NCBI GenBank assembly: GCA_905250075.1
Contig: CAJNOP010000011.1
Span: 2,172,169-2,236,168 of the forward strand
Length of the DNA: 64,000 nt
Source: Rotaria sp. Silwood1
Taxonomy: Eukaryota > Rotifera > Eurotatoria > Philodinida > Philodinidae
Reading direction: 5' to 3'
Both the position numbers and the translations under genes were made by a program. Of this stretch, positions 49,233-60,400 are shown piece by piece. Each line of letters begins with the position of its first letter. Position 1 is the stretch's first letter. Under the pieces are notes generated by a model that was not told where the DNA came from, did no database searches, and worked only from the letters and a program-made list of their open reading frames with translations.

Positions 49233-51915
49233 ATGATATTTCGTCTGTCAACTATTCGTATTCTTGTGATTTTAGTTCTTGTTACTACAATCATATGTAC
49301 AATAATTTCACGATGGTTATTTCCAATTAGTTCTTCTCATAATGCAAATAATAGAATAGATTTTTCTTCTTCAATATTGGAAAGTAAACAATCACAATTC
49401 CCTCCATCAATTTTAATCGATGCGCCTGTACGTGATGAACTTATTGGATTGCAATTTCGTCCTCTCAGGTAATATATAAGTTACATATCAATAAGAAAAA
49501 TCACTATTTTGTATAAAAACGCAATAACATTTCAAATATTTGTGTGTATTCTTCGTTTTAAGTTTTTTTTAATTGCTGTCAACAATGTTATTTTTAAACT
49601 AAAGGAAAAAGAAGACGAACGTAGTGTTTTTCATGTTTTTTGCATGTCTTTGGCTTTTTTTTTGTTTATTATTAATCATGAGTGCCCTTGAATTTAATCA
49701 TATTATGAAGTAAATAGAAACGCTGTTACCACAATATATGCGGGATTAAAATATGAAACACCATGTAGCTGTTATTGTTAATCACACAAAGATTGTTTTA
49801 TTCTATCGATTTTGGGATACCTTTCTTCACTATCTTTGTATTTAATCATCAAGAAATATATTAAGAAAGTAGTTCATATGTCATAATGAGACGTTATTGA
49901 TATAAAATCTTTCAAAACGGGAGAGGAAGCTTTGTTAATATGTCTGTTATAGTTTGTAATAAACAAGAGATTCTGCTAAGAATGTTTAACATGAGTTTGA
50001 TGAGTTGCTCCTCACGTATCTACCAGGTTATTTCACAAGTTATGAAAAAAACAACCTATTTATTCTCTCAGCCAAGAATAAACGGTAACTATTTTTTTTT
50101 TCGATTAATTTCTCATGATAAACAGCAAGAACTTATTGACAAGACTACAATATTAATTTTTCATAATTTTTCAAATATTACAGATATTTATTGAAAACAA
50201 TTGTACTACTTAAAAACAAATTTTAAGAACATGTCTCTTATAAATATGAACTATGAATATTCCTTTCTTAGTAATAAAAATATTAATCCACATGATCAAA
50301 ATATGGTGGAAATATTCAAAATTTTCTTTATTAAGTTATTTTCTATATATCCTTTATAATATTAAGAAATACAATTTTGATCATTATATTTAATTATAGG
50401 ATTTCACCAAGTGAACTTAATCAACCAGTATTAAAACATGAATATATAACAAAAACATTATCTTATGATGAAAAATTATTTCGTGAATCATCTACTCCTA
50501 TTCTATGGTTAGATGAACAAAGTGATGTTCGATGGAATAAAATTGCTGAAAATGGTATGATAAATTATCTTACTCAAAAACAATTTCCTAATCTAGACCG
50601 AATGGGAAAATCATCGTTGAATAAAGAAGAAATATTAAATATATGTCGTGCACAATCACTCTTTGCTTTACATCAACATTGGTCAGGATTTTTCAGTCGA
50701 GTACTTTGCTTTATAGCTCAATTTGGTCAAACACTTTATACTCCTCGTATAGGTGTACTTCGTGATGCTCGATTTTCAGGTTCACGTGGTGAAGTAGATG
50801 ATTTTTTAAATCAAGGTATGAAACGTTATTTTTTACCAATATCAATTTGTTCAGCATATGAATATCATCCTGAAATGAGTACTTTAAGAAATCTGATTGA
50901 AACAGCACCAAATCCTTTACATATAAGAAGTAGTCAGGAATTATATGAAAATGGAAATAATAGAGTAGATCGTATATTTTTATCAACAGAATTTTGGAAA
51001 AGAGATTATCATCATGTACCTATACGAAAATGGTTATTTGATCGAAAACGAACATCAATATCATATAATTCTTCAGTAGATATTCTTACAGATCATTCTG
51101 ATGAACATATATATGCTCCCAAAAATGAACAAAATGTTTCTATTGGTGAATGGATTGATAGAAATAAACCCGATGCATTTTCTTCTGATCTTTTACCAAA
51201 TAAAGGTAATTATGTATTAACATGGAAAGATTATATATTCGGTTCATTTCTTCGTTATATGTTTGTATTATTTTTTGGTTCACAAAATTCTCCACGTATT
51301 GAATTTGGTGTTCGAATATTAACTCAATATTGGTTAAGTTATATCGCTGATAAATATTCTGTACCTTCTAATCTTACGATATTTGATAAACTTGCTGGTT
51401 TATATATTCGTCGAGGTGATAAATCAATTGAAGATTCATTTTGGCGGAAACATGGGCATTGGCGGAATATTTCATTGTATATTAAAGCTATTATTGATGA
51501 AGAACAACGTCGAAAAACAATGTTTAAATATATTTTTGTTATGACAGATGATCAATCTGTTACGGCATCAATACGAGATTATACAAAACTAGATTCAAAA
51601 GGTACTGATGAACCATATGCACGACGATATTTACGTGGAAGAGAAATTCTTCATAATGTATTGGCACCACAAGAATGTTTTGATCCATTTCTTCGTATTG
51701 GATTTGATCAATTTCTTGTTAGTATGCGATTTTTAATTGAACATTCAGCTTTTACAGTTGGTCATACAGATTCGAATGTTTTTCGATTTTTTCGAGAAGT
51801 TGTTTATGCTCAACGACAGCATCGAACAGATGTACAAACGTTTACATATGTTCGAGATGCTCCAGATTCTTTTGAAAGTAATACACAGCAACAAACAACA
51901 ATAAAAAATAATTAA
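49233..51915 (+). CDS. Type II membrane glycosyltransferase (FUT8/GT23-like)
   Basis: Two exons, 49233-49468 and 50400-51915, joined AG|G over a 931-base intron; 583 residues. Residues about 9-28 form a single hydrophobic anchor (ILVILVLVTTIICTIISRWL) after a short basic start, the layout of Golgi type II enzymes; a stem follows. The catalytic half has LYIRRGDKS (413-421), resembling the HVRR-D-KxGxE nucleotide-sugar motif of alpha-1,6-fucosyltransferases. It continues with VMTDD (459-463), like their ATDD, and a terminal FFREVVYAQRQH. Several NxS/T sequons occur. FUT8 adds core fucose to N-glycans using GDP-fucose; whether this protein has the same acceptor is not shown, and it lacks a visible SH3 domain at the C-terminus. 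It could equally be a divergent O-fucosyltransferase-like enzyme. The long intron shows no recognisable insertion. Confidence 0.75.
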
Positions 51916-52483
51916 AATAATTGATTGCATTAAATGATTTTATTTTTTTTTTATTGTAAAAACTAAAAACTAATAGTTTTTGATAATAAAATCAGATCCA
52001 GTAGATACTAGTAAGTTTTTCATTGAAAAAAACTAGTTGATGATAATTTTTTTTTCGAAATATGTAGAAATAAAATTTAAGAATATCAAATTAAAGTTAT
52101 TGGATTTCGAATATTTTGCTTGATTTATAACTCATAGAATAAGACAAAAGGTAATTTTTACTTTATAACAAGGACAATTTATGGTGTGCGGAAGGAGAGA
52201 AAGCTGAAAGAAAAAACTATTGAAAATCTTAACGAATAAGACATTTTGTGTTTTTGGCACAAGTGACATGTGTGCATAGGTACCAATGTGAAGTGTGAGT
52301 TCTAATCTTCTCTTCATCTATACTCATATTTGCTCTCACACGCAACACCAACTATGGAAACATGATTGTTTTTTCAATATTTTTTTACTATCCATTATAA
52401 AATATAATGTGCTCTACTGTTTTTTGAAACAATTTTTGATAAGAATGTCAAAGAGATTTGTAATTTTCATCATTCAAGAGAGA
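51916..52483. other. Intergenic, 3' flank of the glycosyltransferase gene
   Basis: Likely 3' untranslated region followed by AT-rich spacer. Nothing else recognised. Confidence 0.45.
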
Positions 52484-53167
52484 CAGTGACTACCAGAAAT
52501 ATTCGACCGAGTTTATTTTCGATTTTTTCCGCTGTCCTAAACGCTAAAATGAATCTAAACAATAACTTCAGTAAAAAAGATTGTTTTTAGCAAGAATATA
52601 AGACGATAAAAACTATCATCAGATTTCTATAGACGAGATTTCCAGAAAACCAAAATCATAGTTTTTCAGCATCTAAAATGCACAAATACTACTTTGTTTA
52701 GACTACTTGAAAGGATAAGACGAATATTTTTCTACTAAATAAGGATATCTCTGAGTTCTGTAAAACTTTTTAGCTGAGATATGGTATAATTGTACAAAAA
52801 ATCATTAAGTTGTTTTTTAGTCGTTTTCTAGAAAAAAAAACCGTTTTTGGATTTAAAATCCAGTTACTGTATTTCAGTCAATAAATGTTGTAGAGAACTT
52901 GAAGATATTTTATTTTGTAGAATATTGTTTGCTCTATGGTTCTATCTAGCCTAAAAACAGTCTGTTTATGCATTTTAGGTACTGAAAACTATGATTTTGG
53001 TTTTCTGGAGATTCTGTCGATAGGAATTTGATCATAGTTTTTATTGTATTAAATTCATGTTAGAAACAATTTTTTTTACAAAAGTCATTTTTTTAGATTC
53101 TTTCTAGTGTTTCAGACAGCAAAGAAAATTAAAAATAAACCCAGTCGAATAATTTTGGTAGCCACTG
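52484..53167. mobile_element. Foldback element, family CAGTG, copy 1
   Basis: Left end CAGTGACTACCAGAAATATT pairs with the inverted right end CAGTGGCTACCAAAATTATT. The arms keep pairing through GAGTTTATTTTCGATTTT, TTTTTCAGCATCTAAAATGC (right arm: GCATTTTAGGTACTGAAAAC) and CAGAAAACCAAAATCATAG. CAGTG ends are typical of Tc1-type elements, but the flanking TA is clear only on the right. A second, more diverged copy lies at 43692-44239. The element sits 640 bases upstream of the bacterial-type carboxypeptidase gene. Confidence 0.78.
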
Positions 53168-53808
53168 TAGCTTCAGAATATCGTTTCACAAACCTACATC
53201 AAGAGCTTATCTGATTAATCAGTTTCTGACTAATCAAGTTTCGGCATACTTCGATAGCCTCGGATTTTCTTTCTTGAATGGTAAAAATGGCAAGTCTCTC
53301 TGATGTTCCTGTCAAAAGTTATTCAGAAAACAGTGGAACACATTATATTTTGAAATGAATAGTCATTTCAACATTTCCCCATTTTTACAATTATTTCTCT
53401 ACAATCAACTTAATTTGTTGCTTTTAAAGTCATAAGTTCTACTTTAAAATGTTGATACTAAATAGCCATTCTTCATAGAAGCGATTAGCCTGCTTTTATT
53501 TTTATTTTTCAAAACTATTGGTATTTAACGATTTGAATAGGATCAACTTCCTTTACAAATGTATTGATCGAAATGCAAGCTCAGAGGTATTGCCAATGAT
53601 CAAATAGAAAAATAATCCTGATAAGACACAGGATCAGAAAAAATTTGATATTATTCACGTCGATATTCAATATTTACTTAGTTTCATTTATTTCACACAG
53701 CTTCTCAACATAACTTTCCAAGTGTATATGATCTGCAAGAATACATTATAAAAATATTCTTTTCATATTCGTCTATATATAATTTCAACATTCAAGAAGT
53801 AGTTAACA
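53168..53808. promoter_or_regulatory. Upstream region of the carboxypeptidase gene
   Basis: No gene. It must hold the promoter and 5' leader of the gene starting at 53809. ATATATAATTTCAA at 53775-53788 could be a TATA box but is weak. Confidence 0.3.
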
Positions 53809-55361
53809 ATGGTAAGAAAACAATAAAATTTATTATGTCAAGAAAGAAAAATAGATCATCATACTTTTCGATCTGTAGAAATTTCTTTTCATTCTTATCA
53901 ATCTCTGTGTTGGATATCAAGCAAATACTCTTATAAATACGAATTTTTCAACCGCATGGGCTAATTTTATACAAGATCCTCAATTATCATATGCTACATA
54001 TTCGATTACTATTCTTGATAATTCTACAGGAAATATTACATTTTCATTTAATAAAGATGTTGGTCTTGCACCTGCATCAACTCTAAAAACTGTAACCGGT
54101 GCAGCTGCACTACATTATTTGGGTAAAGATTATCGATACAAAACATTATTAGAATATTCAGGAAAGATCAATTCATTTGGTATTTTGAATGGATATATTT
54201 ATATTGTTGGTGAGTTATCATAGTTTACAAAAAAATATTTTTTAGAAAGTTTATTTATTTGTATATATAGGAAATGGTGATCCTAGTTTAGGTAGTTGGC
54301 GATGGAATGAAACAACAGGCGAGGTAATTATTCAACGTTGGGTGAATTTAATTGCTGAAAAAGGTATAAAACATTGCCGAGGAATCGTACTGGATTTAAG
54401 TGCATGGGCAGGTCAAACACAAACAGTACCAAGTGGGTATACATGGGGAGATATAGGGTAAAATACCGTTAATACATTATATTTATTTCGACACATTAAA
54501 AATATATATAGAAACTATTATGGTGCAGGTAGTAGTGCATTGAATTGGCGTGAAAATCAATTTCGTCTTATTCTTTCACCTGGTCTGGCTGTTGGCGATC
54601 CTGTTACTCTCGTGTTTATTGATCATCCACCACCATCAGTAACATTTATTAATGAACTTATTACTGGACCTTTAGGTACTGGAGATCTTACAAGTTTATA
54701 TTTAGCTCCTGATGGAACCTATGGCTACTTACGTGGCTCATTAGGTATTGATTCATCAAAAAATTTTTCTATTGGTGGTGCTGTACCTAATTCAGCATTA
54801 TACATTGGTGATGCACTTCGCCAGGGTATGGGCTGGTCTGATACCACACCGATCAAAATCATTTATCAAAAAGAAATCAATGCTACTAATCGAACAACAC
54901 TCGATATATATCAATCACCACCTATGAGCGAACTAGTTTATTGGTTTGAACAATCTAGTATCAACATGTATGGCGAAGTGTTTGTAAAAACAATTGCTCA
55001 GATGACTAATTCAAGTGTTAATAGTGTATTACCCGTATATTGTGAAACTGTACATGGTATTGAACAGATAGCAGTAGCAACTATCGATGGTTCAGGTTTA
55101 TCACCTGAAAATCGGATAACAACTTGGGCTATTGCACATGTTTTATATAATGTTCGACAACGAGCATCTTGGTTTTCAGAGTTTGAACGTGCTTTACCGA
55201 TTATTAATGGAATTCGTATGAAACCTGGATATATTCAGAATGCTCTATCATATGCTGGCTATGTGAATCATCGAGTCTTTTCAATTATTACAAATAATTT
55301 TAATGGACAAACGAGTACAATTCGACGAAAAATATGGAATTTACTTGATACACTAAAATAA
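53809..55361 (+). CDS. Bacterial-type D-Ala-D-Ala carboxypeptidase (PBP4/DacB, S13), horizontally acquired
   Basis: Exons 53809-53811 (only the ATG), 53879-54209, 54271-54457 and 54512-55361; GT-AG introns of 54-67 bases; 456 residues. With the ATG exon the protein opens with a perfect signal peptide (MKFLFILINLCVGYQA). Peptidase S13 motifs appear in order: SxxK as STLK (68-71), SxN as SIN (323-325) in QSSINMYGE, DGSGLSPENR (366-375), and the KTG position as KPG (411-413) followed by YIQNALSYAGYV. The tail (FSIITNNFNGQTSTIRRKIW) resembles Bacteroidetes PBP4 proteins. The family cleaves D-alanyl bonds in peptidoglycan, a polymer animals lack, so a bacterial origin is inferred; bdelloids are known for such acquisitions. 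Introns, signal peptide and a poly(A) signal at 55370 show domestication. A role against bacterial walls, in food digestion or defence, is plausible but unproven. Thr to Pro in the KTG box may alter activity. Confidence 0.88.
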
Positions 55362-55369
55362 ATTTTGAT

Positions 55370-55375
55370 AATAAA
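55370..55375 (+). terminator. Poly(A) signal of the carboxypeptidase gene
   Basis: AATAAA nine bases after the stop codon. Very close, which fits the compact genes of this genome. Confidence 0.5.
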
Positions 55376-55849
55376 CATCTATCTAATAATTCTATTTTAT
55401 ATATAACAAAAAAAAACTATAAGGCAAGGAATCATTATTTTTCTTTCTTCAGGATAAAAACAGGCAACAAAATTGAGGATCTTGGTCACATTTTACTCAA
55501 ATACATGTTAATAGACATAGGATATTGCTATGGAAATAAACAGTGTGATGTAGCATTCATTCGTAGTAATTGCTATGATGCAATTCTTGTTTTTTCAGTT
55601 GATCCAAATTGATAATGGTGTATTTAACAATATTTTACTAGTAACAATTCCAACTCTAATATACATCAATATTTGTTAGACACATATTTGATTTTAATCA
55701 GTGAATATAGAATCATGTGATAGTTAAAGTTGGTGGTTTCTTGAATTCTTGATGGTAGTAAGAATACAAATGAAAGCCGGTGAGAAGATTATTGACTATC
55801 TTTGATGGCGCTTAATTCTCAACATACAGATGATTCTTTTTTATTATTT
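55376..55849. other. Spacer between the carboxypeptidase gene and its broken copy
   Basis: No motif seen. It may be derived from the 5' region of the duplicated copy, but similarity is not evident by eye. Confidence 0.35.
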
Positions 55850-56305
55850 TCATCAATTTCTCAATTATCATATGGTACACTTTCCATTACTATTCTTGAT
55901 AATTCAATGGAAAATATTGTACTTATTTTCATTCAATAAAAATGTTAGTCTTGTACCTGTATCTATTTAAAAAAAATTAGTAATCCTTACAGCTGCTCTT
56001 CATTATTTTGATAGAGATTATCAATGTAAGACACTATTGGTATATTCTGAAAATATCAATGCAATGAATATTTTAAATGGATATATTTATTTTGTTGCTG
56101 AGTTGTCATACATTTCAAAGATTATTCTTAAAAAATTTATTTTAATATTATTTTATCACGGTATAACAATTTGGCTTACTGTATGTGTTTAGTACAACGT
56201 TCGACAACGAATATCAAGATGTTTCATCGTTTGAACATATATCATTGAATAAGAATGAAACCCATATGAAAGGTAGTTTCAGTAGAAATGTTCTATCTAG
56301 TAACT
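55850..56305 (+). pseudogene. Broken tandem copy of the S13 carboxypeptidase gene
   Basis: 55855-56110 follows exon 2 of the upstream gene closely (TCTCAATTATCATATGGTAC, ATTACTATTCTTGATAATTC, AATGGATATATTTAT and the exon 2 donor region as GTTGCTGAGTTGTCATA). Frameshifts and stops break it, and the SxxK active-site region is destroyed. 56190-56305 then matches part of the last exon (ACGTTCGACAACGA, then CATATGAAA near the KPG position), so exon 3 and most of exon 4 are deleted. It shows that the acquired gene was duplicated locally and one copy decayed. Confidence 0.8.
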
Positions 56306-57410
56306 TTCATCAGAGCCCTTTTTAGGAGCAATCGGAGCTCTCTAAATTGCCTATCAGAAAATTAAGTTGAACACTACAAGTTTTATCTGAATGATGAATA
56401 TTATTTTTTGATATTTTTTCTATAAACTGATTTTTTGTGAAGACACGATTCATATCTCCTCAGGGTGTTGCAAAGGTGACAAAAGTAAACATTAAGTTTG
56501 ACTCTAACTTCTTCTGATGGACGTAGACCTCAAAAGAACACTAATCAAAGTCAGAAAATATGCTACTTCGTATTATAAATAAGAAAGTATCTAATCTATT
56601 AGTGAAACATTTAATTGACTTTGACTCAACTCCAACGCACCGAACCCTTTCTTTTCTATTCTGATTATATCAATAATCAAATATTTTTAATTATAACAAA
56701 TAAATAAAATGTGTCGGGCGGAAAGTACGTATTATTTGACAAAGACCAAGTGTCCTTATTTGTTGATGCTTTTAAATAAAGTTCAAAGAAATCAACTAAA
56801 TAAAAATCAATATAACTATTTTGTTTTTTGTTTCTTCTACAATATCTATGCCGTTCAGATTGAGTGCTTTTTGAATATGAATGCAATCGTTGTTCTTTTT
56901 CTTTTTATATTCTATATAAAAATAATACGTAAAAGAGATGCGAAACGACCTTGAGTTTGTTTTCTTATTCAATTTTAAAAAGTGACATAAGTTTTATTCA
57001 TGCAATTCTTTATAATTGTGTGCTGTACTGTCGGAGATCGAACTACTTTAATAAATTTTCTGTAATAATTTGAGTTTATTAATTTTATCTAATCAACATA
57101 GACCAAATTTATTTACTTGTCTACGATTATAATCGCTTTTCTTAAGACCTATACGGCTTACATTATTTTTATTCATTGTATTTTTTTTTCTAATTATTAA
57201 CTTTCTTCTATTATATGTTTTAACCTTCTAAAATAATGCTCACATGCAGCACCATAAATTTTTTTTTTTTCTTTTCTTTTTACCTGTTGTCGATAGCAGA
57301 AAATAATATAAAAGAAAAAGAAAATTGTCGTGCTGACGCACAAATGTTGTCGTAAGTCAATACACGCTCAATAACAACTGGCATACAGGCAATAGTCTTT
57401 TTTTGGCAAC
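56306..57410. other. Intergenic, no gene seen
   Basis: Searched for a GRAM-domain exon belonging to the next gene; none recognised. Frames at 56677-56954 have no motif. Confidence 0.45.
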
Positions 57411-60400
57411 ATGACTCTTTCGATAAAGAAACGCTTCAAATCAGCAACGAATGTAAGCATTGTTTTTTTCTATGTTAATTTACGAAATACTCTAATTAAT
57501 AACAGATGATCATGGTTTTCTTTCAAATTGAAATATTTAGATAGCTTCTATTGGTAATGATGATAGCAACGCATTAGGTGAAGTTCTTCATCGTTCAACT
57601 AAAACATCTAAATCGGCAAAGAAATCAAAGAAATCTGATCAATTTTTACATCCTGGCCATACTATTTGTACTGATAGTGATTTTGAAATTAAATCACGAT
57701 CATCATCAGTCGAACGTTCAGTTGCATATAAAACTAGATGTCCATGCGAGACACATTATGATAAACAATTAGTTGAACGTAATTATGCTTTAATTGCTGA
57801 TAAATTATTTGATTTAATATTTGGTAAAAATGAATTTGTTCGAACATATAGACAAGCTCAACGTATTTATGGTTTGTTAGATTAATGAATAATTTTATTT
57901 CTTTTTTTTTAAGTCAACAATAAGTTATATTTCTTTAGATGATACAGCAACTGAATGGGCTATGAATGAAGAAACTAAATGTCAAGAACGAGTACTGACT
58001 TATAAAGTACCATTAGAATCTACATTAATTGGAAAAGGAATTATTTCAACACGCGAAAAACAAGTAAGACATGTTATATCATTTAACATAGAATTGAAAG
58101 ATTAAAATCTAATCAAAGCGTCATCTTTATATACTGTTTGAATTAATATGACTTGATTAATAACTATAGTATTTCAATTGTTTAGAAATTACATTTAAAA
58201 AAAAATAGTGGTTGTTTTTATTTTAAAGAACAAACGTTTCTTCGTTTTGCGTCAGGTCAAATATTCAAGTACAATTTCATAGTTTGTTACTCACTTCAAC
58301 AAACTTTAAAATACCTTCCGAATAGACATTTACAACAATAGAAAAAAAAATGAAATACATTTGGCTTAATACAATGAATGCATAAAATTGTTTATGAGAT
58401 CTGTTGAAATTTCAATAGAAGCAAGTTAAGCAAGATCATTATTATTAACAACAAAATATTTCATAAGAGAATCGAATTTTTCATTTTTATTTTAAGTTTA
58501 ACATAAATTTTATTTCGCCTACACATTATTTTTTGTATGCAATGTGAAAGCCATATTAAGACAAAAAGAAAACTGTATAATATTGTTCATGATTAAGTAT
58601 AAATATAACTAAATTAACATTTTTGTCTGTGTTGAATTAATTTATTTTTAACAATTTCAAATTATCTCTAAATATTACTAGACGTTTATTGTAACATCAA
58701 TCTTTTGATTATTATAGTCAATTCTTTGCGTTTAGCAAAAAAAAAACAAACAAATTTTTGTCAAAAATAATCGAAAACGAGCGCTGAAGTATGTTAGGTA
58801 GAAATTTGCACCCCCTATCGATCATGACAGACGGAATCGACAGATTATAACAGACATAACCATAGAAACAGTATGACTGTTGTAAACGCCTTAGCAACAC
58901 TTTTTTCGTGCGTCACAGATTGCAACAAACATTATTGACATACGATCACAGATCGTAACAGATGCCTTTAAAAAATCTGCCCTCTCCAAGCAGACAAACA
59001 TTTTCAAAAACGCGTTTAAACGCACAAAAAAGGGCTTAAAATCGATAAAAAGTGGCCGTGTTTGGCTTACAATCGCGGTTCTCGACTGTCAGCGAAAAAC
59101 GACTATCTGTTGCCCTTTTTATGCGTTTAAACGCGTTTTCAGCAAAAACACGCTTGTAAACTCGTATAAACGCATAAAAAGAATATAAAAAGTAGCTATC
59201 TTTTTCCTTATCGTGAACTGTGATTGTAATTATGATTGTGATTTATGAGTATGAAAAATATGACAACTTTTTATGAGCGTCTTATGCGTTTACACGCGTT
59301 TATCACCATTTTTTTTGCTGAAAACACGTTTAAACGCACAAAAAGGGCAAAAAGTGGTCGTTTTTCGCTGAAAGTCGGGAACCGCGATTATGAGCCAAAC
59401 ACGTCCACTTTTTATCGATTTTAAGCCCTTTTTTTGTGCGCTTAAATGCGTTTTTGAAAATCTTTGTCTGCTTGGGTCCTTGCATCACAGACTAAGACAG
59501 GAAATTGTTAATATGTGATCAAAGACTGTATATCAAAAAGATCTCGTTATAATATATGAACTGCTATCTTATCATATTTGTGGATGATGAAGTAAAATCA
59601 TGATCAAGAAATGTGTTGCAATATAGATAGAATAAAACAATCTAGAAATGATTAGTGACAGTAGTTAGATTGTAGCTTACATTTAAAATCTACTGGAATG
59701 TCACTAACAGTTTTTAGATAATAACAGGAAAATTAAGAGAAGAAAAACAGATTTTTACAATGGATTTTTCTTATTTTAGACAATTTTACATAAAGAACCT
59801 GGCTCTCATTACATTGTTGAAACTGAAGTATTCAATGAAGGTGTTAAATATAGTGATACATTTTCTCTAGCTATACGTTATTGTATTGTACAAACATCTG
59901 TAACAACAACTCATTTACGTGTTACTGCTCATGTTCGTTTTTGCAAATCGCCTATTGGTTTTATAAAACGTTCGTATTATGTTTTATTTTTTTTTTCTTT
60001 TATTATCTTATCTTTTTTCTATTGTTAAAATTTGTTTCTTTTGTAGAAATTATTGAACGTAATGCATATTCAGCATCACAAGAAAGCTTTAAGGATTTGA
60101 GTATGTCAAAAATTTCAAATGGTTCATTTTGAAATAAAATAATATTTAATTCTAGATAATCGTCTTCACCTTGTTAGTAATTTTAAGAAGGGTAAAAAGG
60201 AATCCCATAATTTATATTTTGAAATATTAAATCATTTTTATATTTATAAAGAGAGACGTCGGTCAAGTCGAGGCGAACTTACATTGCCTGTTCCATTACT
60301 AACAAATGCTGAGGCTCGTCGTATGAGTCGACATGATGCACTTGGTATAACACCATTAAATCAAACCATGAATTACGATGATAAAAGTATGTTGAATAAA

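Noticed and set aside
50711-50986. Minus-strand 91-residue frame
   Set aside because: Antisense shadow of the glycosyltransferase exon.
53834-53932. ATG at 53834 (MSRKKN...) as start of the S13 protein
   Set aside because: That frame reaches a stop at about 53932 and does not join the S13 frame; the ATG|GTAAGA exon does.
53809-55361. Bacterial contamination as source of the S13 gene
   Set aside because: It has GT-AG introns in frame, local AT-rich codon use, a decayed duplicate and continuous flanks with animal genes.
54540-55361. Separate 273-residue gene starting at 54540
   Set aside because: The codon there is TTG inside exon 4; upstream exons with the active-site serine join it in frame.
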